The notes: generated by a model not told the origin, from the letters alone. 8,658 bases of DNA from Dysgonamonadaceae bacterium (GCA_031261015.1 JAISKG010000060.1:1-8658); one strand, 5' to 3'; counted from the first letter of the stretch, positions 1-8,647 are shown. Made by a program: numbers and translations.

Positions 1-144
1 TTAGTGTTTAGCACCTCGAAAAACAGTTACAAAATAATTATGACAGGACGGGAAGATCAAACTGCGAATAATTTATTTTTCCTCTGTTCGCTCGTCGAAT
101 TTACCGGCAGGAAAACAAAAAACCATCGGAATGTTGCGGTTTTT
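1..144. other. Region downstream of lon, no gene seen
   Basis: AT-rich stretch between the lon stop codon and the window edge. The plus-strand reading frame that crosses it continues into the antisense of lon and has no recognisable protein features. The minus strand has an in-frame stop at 73-75 and no start codon that opens a useful frame. Apart from the hairpin at 117-145 I see nothing here. Confidence 0.6.
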
Positions 145-145
145 T
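117..145 (-). terminator. Possible weak terminator at the end of lon
   Basis: An 8-bp perfect inverted repeat (AAAAAACC at 117-124, GGTTTTTT at 138-145) encloses a 13-base loop. Read on the minus strand it is a stem ending in a run of six T, followed by GTTTTCC, which resembles an intrinsic terminator. The stem has only two G-C pairs and overlaps the first base of the lon stop codon, so it is energetically weak. It is nearly symmetric, so it could also act on plus-strand transcripts. Confidence 0.33.
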
Positions 146-2550
146 CACCCAATCTCCAACGCTCTCTCCACTTTATTCTTCATCAATACAATCTCCAGCA
201 CTTCCCGGATATCATTCACATAATGAAATTCCAATCCCTTCAAATACAAAGCATTAATCTCGTCAATATGCCTTTTGTTCTCCGCACTGAGAATAATTTC
301 CTTAATCCCGGCGCGTTTAGCCGCCAAGATTTTTTCCTTGATTCCACCGACAGGCAGCACTTTCCCGCGCAAAGTCATCTCGCCGGTCATGGCGACGTTG
401 GCCTTCACTTTGCGTTGTGTAAACGCCGAAACGATCGAAGTAGTAATGGTGATTCCTGCGCTCGGCCCGTCTTTCGGAATGGCGCCTTCGGGAACGTGCA
501 CATGTACGTTCCATTTCTCAAAAACTTCGTCGGGGATATTCCACTGAAAAGCGTGAGATTTTATATATTCTAATGACAATACAGCCGATTCTTTCATCAC
601 ATCGCCCAAGTTGCCGGTCAAAGTCAATTTCGCGCCTTTACCTTTACTCAAACTTGTTTCCACTACGAGGATTTCGCCGCCTACCGCCGTCCACGCCAAA
701 CCGGTGACCACGCCGGCGTAGCCATTGCCGTCGTATTTTTCCTTCGTGTATTCAATGGCTCCGAGGTATTCTTGTAAATTTTCGATTCCCAATTTTTTCG
801 GATAATCGGTTTCTTCGGCGATAGCACGTGCAATTTTGCGTAAAATCTTAGCTATCTTATTACTAAGCTCCCTCACACCCGATTCGCGCGTATAAGAATC
901 GATGATCGCTTCCATCGTTTTTTTCGGAATATCGAATTTTCCTTTCGGAATGCCGTGATTTTCCATTTGCGCGGGCAACAAATGCTTTTTGGAAATTTCG
1001 ATTTTCTCTTCGGGAATGTATCCGGTCACGGGAATTAATTCCATACGATCGAGAAGTGGTTGTGATACAGTATTTAAAGTATTGGCCGTAGCGATAAACA
1101 ATACTTTCGACAGGTCGAAATCCATATCCAGAAAATTGTCGTGGAAAGCAAAATTTTGTTCGGGATCGAGCACTTCGAGCAAGGCTGCGGCCGGATCGCC
1201 GTGATAATCGTGTCCCACTTTGTCGATTTCGTCCAGAATAATCACGGGGTTCGACGAACCGGCTTTCTGAATGCTTTTGATGATTTGCCCCGGCATGGCT
1301 CCGATGTACGTTCGCCGGTGCCCGCGAATTTCCGCTTCATCATGCAAACCGCCCAGCGACATGCGTACATACTTGCGATCCAAGGCTTCGGCAACCGACT
1401 TTCCGAGAGAGGTTTTGCCCACGCCCGGAGGTCCGTACAGACAAATAATCGGCGATTTCATGTCGCCTTTTAATTTCAGTACCGCCAAATGTTCGAGGAT
1501 ACGCTCCTTCACTTTATCCAAGCCAAAATGATCTTTATCCAAGACTTTTTTCGCGCGAGTCAGATCAAAATTATCGCTTGTAAAAGAATTCCACGGTAAA
1601 TTCAAAATACTGTGTAAATAAGCTACTTGCGAGGAATAATCGGGCGAATGTGGATGCAGATGTTCCAATTTCTTGACTTCACTATCGAAAAATTTGCGCT
1701 GCTCGGCTGTAAACTTCACTTTATCTGCTTTGTCCTTGAGATTTTTCGTCTCTAATTCCTGCGTATTGCCGCCCAAAGCCTCCTGGATGTGTTTCATTTC
1801 CTGTTGCAGGAAATAATCCCGTTGCTGCTTGTCTATCTCAACTTGCGTTTTCCGAAGGATAGATTCCTTTATTTCAAGCAGTTGCAAATCCCGATCCAAT
1901 AACGATAGAAGTTGATTGTTGCGTTCCTTCAAATCGTCGCAGGCCATCAAAGCTTGCTTTTGTTCCAAAGTCGCCTCGACCAGCGTGAACGACAAATTGA
2001 CAATATATCGGTAATCTTTCGATTTGCGCATCGACTCGACGATGAAATCGGGCAGGCCGATTTTGGAAAACATCATCTGCAACGATTTGTCTTTGATGGC
2101 TTTGAGTTGTTCTTTGTATTCCTTGTCCGATTTGGGAGGAACTATATCCTGCAACAAAGAAAAAGTCCCTTTCAGATAGGGTTCGTTTGTCGTAAGACTT
2201 TCTAAACGAATGCGTTGCTCGCCCATCAACAAAATGGTTGTGCTGGCTTCGTCTTCTTTCAGAATATTGATAATTTGCGCTACCACGCCTACCGGATACA
2301 GATCGTCGAAACCCGGATCGTTTTCCTGCGAGTCTTTTTGGCAGAAAATTCCCAGCAATCCGCCGCGTTTATGTACTTCGTAAATCAATTTCAGCGATTT
2401 GGAACGTCCGATATTGACCGGCGTGGGTACTCCCGGCAGAAAAAGCATGTTTTTGAGTGCCAAAATAGGCATTTCCTTTCCCACTTCATCCAGATTGAAA
2501 GCTTGTCTTTCAATAATAATTTCCATTTGTGAGGATAAATTGTCTGTCAT
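145..2550 (-). CDS. lon: ATP-dependent Lon protease (endopeptidase La)
   Basis: Cytoplasmic ATP-dependent serine protease that unfolds and degrades misfolded and selected regulatory proteins; Lon works as a homohexamer. The 801 residues match the usual LonA length and domain order. They are an N-terminal substrate-binding domain (about 28-220), a coiled-coil linker (about 220-280) and an AAA+ module. The AAA+ module has Walker A GPPGVGKT (373-380), Walker B VIILDE (436-441), a sensor-1 Asn in ATAN (490), and a likely sensor-2 Arg in SGVREL (560). The C-terminal protease domain carries the Ser/Lys dyad: Ser697 in PKDGPSAG and Lys740 in GGIKEK. The 43-residue spacing equals that of E. coli Ser679/Lys722. 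All key residues are intact, so it should be active. The start at 2550 lies 3 bases after the DUF3078 gene's stop; a second Met at residue 9 is an alternative. No heat-shock promoter is visible directly upstream, so expression may depend on the ychF-side promoter or on one inside the upstream genes. Confidence 0.98.
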   Translation of the reverse strand: MTDNLSSQMEIIIERQAFNLDEVGKEMPILALKNMLFLPGVPTPVNIGRSKSLKLIYEVHKRGGLLGIFCQKDSQENDPGFDDLYPVGVVAQIINILKEDEASTTILLMGEQRIRLESLTTNEPYLKGTFSLLQDIVPPKSDKEYKEQLKAIKDKSLQMMFSKIGLPDFIVESMRKSKDYRYIVNLSFTLVEATLEQKQALMACDDLKERNNQLLSLLDRDLQLLEIKESILRKTQVEIDKQQRDYFLQQEMKHIQEALGGNTQELETKNLKDKADKVKFTAEQRKFFDSEVKKLEHLHPHSPDYSSQVAYLHSILNLPWNSFTSDNFDLTRAKKVLDKDHFGLDKVKERILEHLAVLKLKGDMKSPIICLYGPPGVGKTSLGKSVAEALDRKYVRMSLGGLHDEAEIRGHRRTYIGAMPGQIIKSIQKAGSSNPVIILDEIDKVGHDYHGDPAAALLEVLDPEQNFAFHDNFLDMDFDLSKVLFIATANTLNTVSQPLLDRMELIPVTGYIPEEKIEISKKHLLPAQMENHGIPKGKFDIPKKTMEAIIDSYTRESGVRELSNKIAKILRKIARAIAEETDYPKKLGIENLQEYLGAIEYTKEKYDGNGYAGVVTGLAWTAVGGEILVVETSLSKGKGAKLTLTGNLGDVMKESAVLSLEYIKSHAFQWNIPDEVFEKWNVHVHVPEGAIPKDGPSAGITITTSIVSAFTQRKVKANVAMTGEMTLRGKVLPVGGIKEKILAAKRAGIKEIILSAENKRHIDEINALYLKGLEFHYVNDIREVLEIVLMKNKVERALEIG

Positions 2551-2553
2551 TTT

Positions 2554-3441
2554 TTAAAACTTATAAGTCAAGCCCAATCCGAAAATTTCTTTAAACTGTA
2601 CTCGTTGAATTTCTTTTTCGTAGTAACGAACGGTCGTGTTTACCGTCGCCGTCAATAATTTGTTTAATTTCCAACTCAACAGCAAATCCCAATTGACGTC
2701 GATGTGGCCGAAATCTTTATTATAAGGAGTAAAAAAATTCACATTGGAAATTAAGCTTAAATTGCCTGCCAAGGTTTGCTTGGTACTCACCATGAGGTAA
2801 GCTCCTGTTTCAAAGCGGATTTTTTTGCCGGGATCGATGCCGAATGCACCTGTCGCCGACAACGAATCGTCCAAAACAAACAACAATCTTTCGGCTATAG
2901 GCGAAAGAAAAAAAGTATAATTTTTATCCGGCTTATATGTAAATCCCAATGCCAGATTCAAATATCCGGGAGCCATGCCGGTAGAGATGTAATGCTCGCG
3001 ATCGGGATAGTTGTAACCCTTGGCTATCTGCGTGTTAAAATCCAGCAAGGCCGCCGCCGACCATTTTTTCGAGATTTCGCGACCGCCGACAGAAACCAGA
3101 TTCAATTTGTCCGCTGCTTTTTGCCAATAATCGTTAGACGAAGCGTAAAGCAATCCGTATTCGACTGCCAATGAATTGTCACAAAACCATTTACCTTTTA
3201 AATAATTTGCCGTGAGATTCAGCATAAAATCGCCGGAAACGGTATTGTCGCCGCCGGCTACCCAATTGGTCAGTGAAGTTTGTCCAAATGTCACGCCGAC
3301 TAATCCACTTGTGTGCCAGCCGTCTAAAGTATCTTTTGTAGTATAAGCGGCCAAATTATCGACAGTCGCTTTGGTTTCTTGTGCCTGCGCTTGCATCCAA
3401 AATCCTATTCCAAGGATGGATAAAAAGAAAATTTTTTTCAT
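2554..3441 (-). CDS. DUF3078-type outer-membrane beta-barrel protein
   Basis: Predicted secreted protein of 295 residues. The N-terminus MKKIFFLSILGIGFWMQAQA is a clear signal peptide, with likely cleavage after residue 20. The mature part has alternating hydrophobic/polar strands, many aromatic residues and a terminal Phe (…GLTYKF), as expected for an outer-membrane beta-barrel. The early segment WHTSGLVGVTFGQTSLTNW followed by AGGDNTVSG (42-70) is what I associate with the Bacteroidota DUF3078 family, whose function is not known to me. The reading frame extends upstream to 3507, but that start overlaps the end of ychF and would bury the signal peptide. The Met at 3441 is therefore chosen, which leaves a 19-base gap after ychF. 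Only 3 bases separate its stop from lon, so co-transcription with both neighbours is likely. The family call rests on motif memory; the signal peptide and barrel character are read directly from the sequence. Confidence 0.85.
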   Translation of the reverse strand: MKKIFFLSILGIGFWMQAQAQETKATVDNLAAYTTKDTLDGWHTSGLVGVTFGQTSLTNWVAGGDNTVSGDFMLNLTANYLKGKWFCDNSLAVEYGLLYASSNDYWQKAADKLNLVSVGGREISKKWSAAALLDFNTQIAKGYNYPDREHYISTGMAPGYLNLALGFTYKPDKNYTFFLSPIAERLLFVLDDSLSATGAFGIDPGKKIRFETGAYLMVSTKQTLAGNLSLISNVNFFTPYNKDFGHIDVNWDLLLSWKLNKLLTATVNTTVRYYEKEIQRVQFKEIFGLGLTYKF

Positions 3442-3460
3442 AAAGTTGTCATTTTTAGAA

Positions 3461-4564
3461 TTATACATTGAAACGGAAGTGCATAATATCTCCGTCTTGC
3501 ACGACATATTCTTTTCCTTCTACACTCATTTTTCCGGCTTCTTTGCACGCGGCTTCGGAACCTAAACGCACGTAATCGTCGTATTTGATGACTTCGGCGC
3601 GGATAAATCCTTTTTCAAAATCGGTGTGGATCACGCCGGCGCATTGCGGGGCTTTCCAGCCTCTCTCGTACGTCCACGCGCGCACTTCCTGCGGGCCGGC
3701 CGTGAGGAAAGTTTCCAGATTCAAGAGCTTATAAGCAGCTTTAATCAAACGGCTTACGCCCGATTCCTGCAATCCTAATTCCTGCAAAAATAGTTCTCTT
3801 TCTTCGTAAGAATCAAATTCGGCGATTTCGGATTCGATTTTAGCGGCTACAATCAATAACTCGGCTTCCTCGTCGCGAATCGCGTTTCGCACAGCGTCCA
3901 CGTAACGATTTCCGGTCAATGCAGAGGCTTCGTCCACATTGCAGACGTACAGTACGGGCTTGTTAGTCAGCAGGAAAAGTTCGCGGGCGAATTTTTGCTC
4001 GTCCTTCGTATTCAGCCGGACTGTCCGCGCCGATTTACCTTGCTCCAAGGCTTCTTTGAATTGCAGCAACACGCCCCATTGGAGCTGCGCCGTTTTGTCG
4101 CCTCCGGTTTGCGCCTGTTTCTGCACTTTGCCGATGCGCGATTCGACGGTTTCCAAGTCCTTCAACTGCAATTCGTAATCGATAATTTCCTTGTCGCGTA
4201 CCGGATCGACCGAGCCGTCCACGTGCGTCACATTATCGTCGTCGAAGCAGCGCAAAACGTGCAAAATCGCATCGGTTTCGCGAATATTGGCCAAGAATTT
4301 ATTGCCCAAACCTTCACCTTGACTGGCGCCTTTCACCAATCCGGCAATATCGACAATTTCTACGGTTGTTGGGACAATCTTTTGAGGATGAACCAATTCT
4401 GCGAGTTTATTCAACCGTTCGTCGGGAACGCTGATCACGCCGACATTCGGTTCGATTGTGCAAAAAGGAAAATTGGCGGCCTGCGCTTTCGCATTCGATA
4501 AGCAGTTAAATAAGGTCGATTTCCCTACGTTGGGCAATCCTACGATTCCACATTGTAATGACAT
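3461..4564 (-). CDS. ychF: Redox-regulated ATPase YchF (OLA1-like Obg-family protein)
   Basis: Cytoplasmic P-loop NTPase of the Obg/YchF group. Unlike its relatives it prefers ATP; it associates with ribosomes and is linked to stress responses. The 367 residues match the usual length of about 363. Visible motifs are G1 GLPNVGKST (9-17), the switch region [12 protein letters not shown] (31-42), G3 [17 protein letters not shown] (72-88) and the non-canonical G4 NVDE (209-212). This last motif replaces the GTP-specific NKxD and is the hallmark of YchF. A coiled-coil insert lies around 130-180, and the C-terminal TGS-like domain (about 280-365) ends in [10 protein letters not shown]. The frame extends to 4636, but that extension runs through the promoter region. 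The start MSLQCGIVG at 4564 places the P-loop at the normal distance from the N-terminus. There is no Shine-Dalgarno sequence, which is usual in this phylum. Confidence 0.98.
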   Translation of the reverse strand: MSLQCGIVGLPNVGKSTLFNCLSNAKAQAANFPFCTIEPNVGVISVPDERLNKLAELVHPQKIVPTTVEIVDIAGLVKGASQGEGLGNKFLANIRETDAILHVLRCFDDDNVTHVDGSVDPVRDKEIIDYELQLKDLETVESRIGKVQKQAQTGGDKTAQLQWGVLLQFKEALEQGKSARTVRLNTKDEQKFARELFLLTNKPVLYVCNVDEASALTGNRYVDAVRNAIRDEEAELLIVAAKIESEIAEFDSYEERELFLQELGLQESGVSRLIKAAYKLLNLETFLTAGPQEVRAWTYERGWKAPQCAGVIHTDFEKGFIRAEVIKYDDYVRLGSEAACKEAGKMSVEGKEYVVQDGDIMHFRFNV

Positions 4565-4584
4565 GAGCGTATTTTTTAAGCAAG

Positions 4585-4616
4585 CAAAGATAATACAAAA
4601 TATGGTTTTCGTCAAA
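4585..4616 (-). promoter_or_regulatory. Promoter of ychF (Bacteroidota -33/-7 type)
   Basis: Read on the minus strand, the -33 element TTTG (4616-4613) is followed by a 20-base spacer and the -7 element TATCTTTG (4592-4585). This is a full match to the phylum's TTTG / TAnnTTTG consensus. Initiation would fall around 4578-4582, giving a leader of roughly 15 bases before the ychF start. It probably drives ychF, the DUF3078 gene and lon. Confidence 0.72.
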
Positions 4617-4632
4617 AAAGTGCGTACATTTG
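4601..4632 (+). promoter_or_regulatory. Promoter of the acyltransferase gene
   Basis: The -7 element TACATTTG (4625-4632) matches TAnnTTTG exactly. The -33 position, 20 bases upstream, holds TATG (4601-4604), a 3-of-4 match to TTTG. Predicted initiation at about 4637-4640 leaves some 15 bases before the ATG at 4654. The element interleaves with the divergent ychF promoter, and the two share 4601-4616. Confidence 0.55.
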
Positions 4633-4653
4633 CCACGTAATTAAACCAAAGTC

Positions 4654-5574
4654 ATGCAGCGTAATTTATCGATCGACATCCTGAAAATAGTAATGGCCTT
4701 TTTGGTCGTAGGATTGCATGGCCGAATCTTTTTGGATTACAGCTATTCGATGTACTATCTGTTTGTTCAAGGATTTACGCGTTTAGCTGTTCCCACTTTC
4801 CTGATCATCAGCGGATATTATTTTTACGATATTCAAACAAAAGAAACTTATCATCAATGGATTAAGCGATTATTTTACTTGTACGCAATTTGGACGATTA
4901 TTTATTCGCCTTGTTGGTTTGTATGGAGTTATCGAGTGCTACTCCCTTTATTTTTAGGTTATTGGCATTTGTGGTATTTGATCGGCGCACTGTATGCTTT
5001 CGTCCTCGTTTGGTGGATGCGCCGGCTTTCTCCCTCTATTCAAACCGGAATGATGATTACTTGCGCGTTGATTGGTTTATTTTTGCAATACAACTATAAT
5101 TACGGCTTTACGCATCAGTTGGATTTTCTGTACCGCTTCGGCAACCGCATCTACATGAACGGATTGTTCCAATGTTTGCCGTTCATTTTAATGGGTTATT
5201 TGATTCGCCGTTTTTCTTTGGATAAAAAGAAAATGAATGAATGGTTGTGGCTGGCGGTCGCGCTCTTGTATTTCGTAGCCGAAGTCGCAATCAACTACCG
5301 GTACAACGGCAAAGATTTTGACTTGCTTTTTAATTTATATTTACTTTGTCCGGTACTCTTTTTATTTTGTTTAAATCGAAAAATTCCATCGAATAATAAA
5401 ACTTTAGCTCTTTATTCAACAGGAATTTACTTGACTCATGCCGGATTTTTAATTTATCTTAGAAAATATGTTTTTTTGACGAATACGCCATACATATTTG
5501 TTTGCTTTGTACTATCGGTCATCGTGACTTTTCTTCTGATTAAACTGAAAAAGAAATTCAAGTATATTTTATAA
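4654..5574 (+). CDS. Acyltransferase-3 family integral membrane protein
   Basis: Multi-pass inner-membrane protein of 306 residues with roughly ten hydrophobic segments across its length. Family marks are the N-terminal pattern R3…ID8 followed by His22 in VVGLHG, matching the conserved essential His of the acyltransferase-3 group. Others are VPTFLIISGYYF (about 47-58) and YWHLWYLIG (103-111), the family's HLW motif. Such enzymes transfer acetyl or other acyl groups to sugars of O-antigen, capsule, peptidoglycan-linked or secondary polymers; the substrate here cannot be read from sequence. Few glycan-synthesis neighbours are present to help. The C-terminus is basic (KLKKKFKYIL), consistent with a cytoplasmic tail. 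The gene starts just after a -7 type promoter, is divergent from ychF, and is followed 33 bases later by the AsmA-like gene, with which it may be co-transcribed. Confidence 0.9.
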   Translation: MQRNLSIDILKIVMAFLVVGLHGRIFLDYSYSMYYLFVQGFTRLAVPTFLIISGYYFYDIQTKETYHQWIKRLFYLYAIWTIIYSPCWFVWSYRVLLPLFLGYWHLWYLIGALYAFVLVWWMRRLSPSIQTGMMITCALIGLFLQYNYNYGFTHQLDFLYRFGNRIYMNGLFQCLPFILMGYLIRRFSLDKKKMNEWLWLAVALLYFVAEVAINYRYNGKDFDLLFNLYLLCPVLFLFCLNRKIPSNNKTLALYSTGIYLTHAGFLIYLRKYVFLTNTPYIFVCFVLSVIVTFLLIKLKKKFKYIL

Positions 5575-5607
5575 AAATTACGATCAAAATAAACTTTTAA
5601 AAATAAA

Positions 5608-8286
5608 ATGAATATGAAAAAAATTTTGAAAATCACAGGAATTGTGATACTTGCTATTGTGCTGGTGTTAATCATTTTACCGTTTACAATGAAAGGTAAA
5701 ATCATGGAAACCGTGAAGAACGAAATCAATCAGTCGCTGAATGCCAAAGTCGATTTCGATCGCATAGGATTTAATTTTTTCCGGCACTTTCCGAACGCGA
5801 CCATCAGTTTAAACAACTTGGTAGTCGCCGGAATTGATGAATTTGAAGGAGATACTTTGCTTTCTGCGCCCACGCTTTCGGCAACGGTCAATCTCAAAAG
5901 TCTTTGGAGCGATTCGGGTTACGAAATCCGGCAAATCAGCATCGACGGCGCGCGCGTGCACGCTCACATTCTGGCCGACGGAAAAGTGAACTGGGACATC
6001 GTGAAAGAAACAGAGGACTCTAAGGTTGAAACGGATACGACCGCTTCCAATTTCAAACTTCTTTTGAAACAAGTCAATATCAGCCGTTCCGATATTTATT
6101 TCGACAACGATTCCACGCAAATGAACCTCGCCATCCAAGGCTTGAACCTGAAACTTTCCGGCGATATGACGGCCGACGTTACCAATATCCGCAGCCAGGC
6201 GACGATCGACGCGCTGAGTTTTATCATGGATAAAATCCCGTATCTATCTAAAGCTAAAGTAAATGCCGATTTGAATATCAACGCCGATCTGAAAAATCAA
6301 AAATACACTTTGGCCGAAAATCACATTCAACTGAACGAAATCAAGGCGGCGATCGAAGGTTGGGTCGCTCTGAAAGACGACGACAGCATCGACATGGACC
6401 TGAAATTGAACGCGCCTTCCACCCAATTCAAGGACATTTTGTCGCTGATTCCCGCAATTTACGCCAAAGATTTCAAAGATTTGAAAACGTCGGGCGAAGC
6501 TACTTTGGCCGCCTCGATGCAAGGAACGATGAAAGACGAGTTACTGCCGGCTTTTGACGTGAAATTGAACGTCGCCAACGCCATGTTCCAATATCCGGGT
6601 ATGCCTCAATCGGTTACGGATATTCAAACGGATATTCACGCTTATAGTCCCGGCGGCTCGGCCGATCAGACGATTATCGATATTCCGCGGTTCCATCTCG
6701 TGATGGCCGGAAGTCCGTTTGATGCGCAATTGCATGTCAGTACGCCGGTGAGCGATCCGAACCTTCGCCTTTCTGCTGTAGGCAAACTGGATTTGGGCAA
6801 AGTGAAAGACATTTATCCGTTGGAAGACATGGAATTAAACGGCCGCTTGGATGCGAATTTGCAACTCGCTACCCGCATGTCGTCCATCGAAAAAGAACAA
6901 TATGAAAATGTGAATGCTTCCGGAACGCTGAAAGTGCAGGAAATGCTGATCAAATCGAAAGATATGCAAGATATTCAATTGCACAATGCCGTTTTGGCTT
7001 TCTCGCCGCGCTATGTCGATTTGAGCGCATTGTCGGCGCAAATCGGTAAAAACGACATTGCCGCTACCGGAAAATTGGAAAATTTCATCGCGTATTTTCT
7101 GAAAGACCAAACCTTGAAAGGAACTTTGTCGGTTACTTCCAATTACTTGAATCTGAACGATTTCATGACGGACGATTCCAGCTCAGCCGCCGCCGATACA
7201 TCCGCTCTTCAACTCATCGAAATTCCGAAAAATCTGGATTTCAATTTAACGGGTAACTTCAAACAAGTGATTTTCGACAACTTGGATCTGAGCAACGTGG
7301 CCGGACAATTGTTGGTCAACAACGGCAAAGTGACGATGAAAAACTTGGCCATGAATGCTTTAGGTGGTAAACTCAACATCAACGGCTCTTACGATACCGG
7401 AAAAAATCCGCAGAAGCCGGAAGTTTCCTTAGCGTTGGATATAAAGGATGTTTCTTTCGTTCAAACATTTAAAACTTTCGAGATGGTTCAAAAAATGGCT
7501 CCGATCTTTGAAAATATGGCAGGTAATTTTTCTACGACTTTCAACATGACTTCCACACTTGGCGCCGATTTTATGCCCGATTTGGCTACGCTGGCCGCTT
7601 CCGGTTTGTTGCAATCGAATGATGTGGCCGTCAGCAACGTGAAAGTGTTGGATGGCTTGGCTTCCGCTTTGAAAAACGAATCGTTGAAAAATCTGAAAGT
7701 CAAAGACTTGAAATTGCCTTTCACCATCAGCGACGGACGTGTCAACACCAAGCCTTTCGATGTGAAACTCGGCGACGGTACTATGAATCTGACCGGAAGC
7801 ACCGGCTTGGACCAAACGATCGACTACACGGCAAAAATCAATCTGGCCGGAAAATTAGCCAATCAATATTTGAATAATCTTTCGGTAAAAATCGGCGGAA
7901 CATTCACCAATCCTAAAATCAACGTCGATGCCAAAGATTTGGCCAATCAGGCTTTAGGTAACGTAGCCGGCGCCATTTTAGGAGGCGACAAAGCGGCTTC
8001 CCTCACCGAACAAGCCGGCGAGCAAATCGAAAAACAAGCCGAAAATCTACGGAAACAAGCCAAATCCGCCGGCGATAAATTGATTGCAGAAGCCGAAACT
8101 GCAGGCCAAAAACTGATCGACGAAGCCAACAAAACCAGCAATCCGCTGGCGAAGATTGCAGCCGTGAAAGCCGCCGAATCCGGAGCGAAAAAATTGAAAG
8201 ACGAAGCGCAGAAAAAAGCCGATCAACTCAATGCCGAAGCCGAAAAACAAATCGAAGCATTGAAAAGCAAGGCTTCGTTAAAGTAA
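5608..8286 (+). CDS. AsmA-like envelope protein with C-terminal 11-residue helical repeats
   Basis: Large protein of 892 residues anchored by one N-terminal membrane segment (about 7-26, very rich in I, L and V), with the rest predicted periplasmic. The segment after the anchor (about 30-130; NEINQSLNAKVDFDRIGFNFFRHFPNATISLNNL) is typical of AsmA-family N-termini in this phylum. The long middle part is repetitive beta-strand sequence. The region of about 560-780 (GGKLNINGSYD, MNLTGSTGLDQTIDYTAKINLAG, IGGTFTNPKINVD) matches the AsmA-like C-terminal domain. Family members are thought to form lipid-binding grooves and to move or balance lipids between the inner and outer membranes; that role is inferred here. 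Residues 801-892 form an Ala/Lys/Glu-rich amphipathic helix with an 11-residue period, described as a finding. The start at 5608 is chosen after an A-rich stretch; the Met two codons on (5614, MKKILK) is equally plausible. I see no clear promoter in the 33-base gap, so transcription probably comes from the acyltransferase side. Confidence 0.92.
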   Translation: MNMKKILKITGIVILAIVLVLIILPFTMKGKIMETVKNEINQSLNAKVDFDRIGFNFFRHFPNATISLNNLVVAGIDEFEGDTLLSAPTLSATVNLKSLWSDSGYEIRQISIDGARVHAHILADGKVNWDIVKETEDSKVETDTTASNFKLLLKQVNISRSDIYFDNDSTQMNLAIQGLNLKLSGDMTADVTNIRSQATIDALSFIMDKIPYLSKAKVNADLNINADLKNQKYTLAENHIQLNEIKAAIEGWVALKDDDSIDMDLKLNAPSTQFKDILSLIPAIYAKDFKDLKTSGEATLAASMQGTMKDELLPAFDVKLNVANAMFQYPGMPQSVTDIQTDIHAYSPGGSADQTIIDIPRFHLVMAGSPFDAQLHVSTPVSDPNLRLSAVGKLDLGKVKDIYPLEDMELNGRLDANLQLATRMSSIEKEQYENVNASGTLKVQEMLIKSKDMQDIQLHNAVLAFSPRYVDLSALSAQIGKNDIAATGKLENFIAYFLKDQTLKGTLSVTSNYLNLNDFMTDDSSSAAADTSALQLIEIPKNLDFNLTGNFKQVIFDNLDLSNVAGQLLVNNGKVTMKNLAMNALGGKLNINGSYDTGKNPQKPEVSLALDIKDVSFVQTFKTFEMVQKMAPIFENMAGNFSTTFNMTSTLGADFMPDLATLAASGLLQSNDVAVSNVKVLDGLASALKNESLKNLKVKDLKLPFTISDGRVNTKPFDVKLGDGTMNLTGSTGLDQTIDYTAKINLAGKLANQYLNNLSVKIGGTFTNPKINVDAKDLANQALGNVAGAILGGDKAASLTEQAGEQIEKQAENLRKQAKSAGDKLIAEAETAGQKLIDEANKTSNPLAKIAAVKAAESGAKKLKDEAQKKADQLNAEAEKQIEALKSKASLK

Positions 8287-8312
8287 AATTAATAAGAAAA
8301 ATGCAAATACTA

Positions 8313-8344
8313 TTTGGCGGATCGGAACAAAGATTGTATCTTTG
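8313..8344 (+). promoter_or_regulatory. Promoter of the tRNA-His gene
   Basis: TTTG (8313-8316), a 20-base spacer, then TATCTTTG (8337-8344) exactly fit the Bacteroidota -33/-7 consensus, with the same spacing as the ychF promoter. The tRNA begins about 19 bases downstream, so a short 5' leader would be removed by RNase P. It shows that the tRNA has its own start, independent of the AsmA-like gene. Confidence 0.78.
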
Positions 8345-8363
8345 CACCGCTAAATAGTACATG

Positions 8364-8437
8364 GTGGTCGTAGCTCAGTTGGTTAGAGCATCAGATTGTG
8401 GTTCTGAGGGTCGTGGGTTCGAACCCCATCTTCCACC
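8364..8437 (+). tRNA. tRNA-His (anticodon GTG)
   Basis: Complete cloverleaf. It has U8-A9 at 8371-8372, D-stem GCTC/GAGC (8373-8376/8386-8389) and anticodon stem TCAGA/TCTGA (8391-8395/8403-8407). The loop is TTGTGGT with GTG at 8398-8400. The T-stem GTGGG/CCCAT (8413-8417/8425-8429) encloses loop TTCGAAC. The extra G expected at position -1 of histidine tRNAs is encoded at 8363 and faces C73 at 8437. The 3' CCA is not encoded (CCTA follows), so it must be added enzymatically. The acceptor stem GTGGTCG/CTTCCAC has two non-pairing positions, 5:68 (T-T) and 6:67 (C-T), which is unusual. Confidence 0.95.
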
Positions 8438-8471
8438 CTAAAAAAATAGGCAAAAACTAAAACAAAATAGA

Positions 8472-8603
<132 letters not shown>

Positions 8604-8621
8604 CCCCTTTTTACGCCTTCC

Positions 8622-8647
8622 TGTACGCGCGCGTGCGCATGCGCGCG
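8622..8647. other. Alternating pyrimidine-purine GC-rich tract (Z-DNA-prone)
   Basis: Twenty-six consecutive bases alternate pyrimidine and purine, mostly CG steps with some TG, TA and CA. The tract holds two abutting 10-bp palindromes, ACGCGCGCGT (8625-8634) and GCGCATGCGC (8635-8644). The composition contrasts sharply with the AT-rich sequence just upstream. Such tracts favour left-handed DNA, but no function can be assigned. Confidence 0.85.

Noticed and set aside
4..573. Plus-strand 189-codon ORF
   Set aside because: Mostly antisense to the lon 3' end, with no recognisable domain and a composition that mirrors the Lon reading frame.
3442..3507. Longer N-terminus of the DUF3078 protein starting at 3507
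   Set aside because: It would overlap the 3' end of ychF by 47 bases and put 22 polar residues ahead of a clean signal peptide; the Met at 3441 is the sensible start.
3995..4501. Plus-strand 168-codon ORF antisense to ychF
   Set aside because: A shadow of the strongly conserved ychF frame, with no start context, promoter or family match.
4565..4636. Longer N-terminus of YchF starting at 4636
   Set aside because: The extra 24 residues are encoded by the promoter region and would displace the P-loop from its conserved position near the N-terminus.
5561..5574. TATATTTT at 5563-5570 as a -7 box for the AsmA-like gene
   Set aside because: The last consensus base is wrong, no TTTG lies 19-20 bases upstream, and it overlaps the end of the acyltransferase coding region.
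7429..7815. Minus-strand ORF inside the AsmA-like gene
   Set aside because: Antisense shadow of a well-supported coding region; the low-complexity Gln/Phe/His composition is typical of a reverse frame.
8622..8647. GC-rich palindromes as a transcription terminator
   Set aside because: The two 10-bp palindromes have no loop and are not followed by a T-run; they are better described as an alternating tract.
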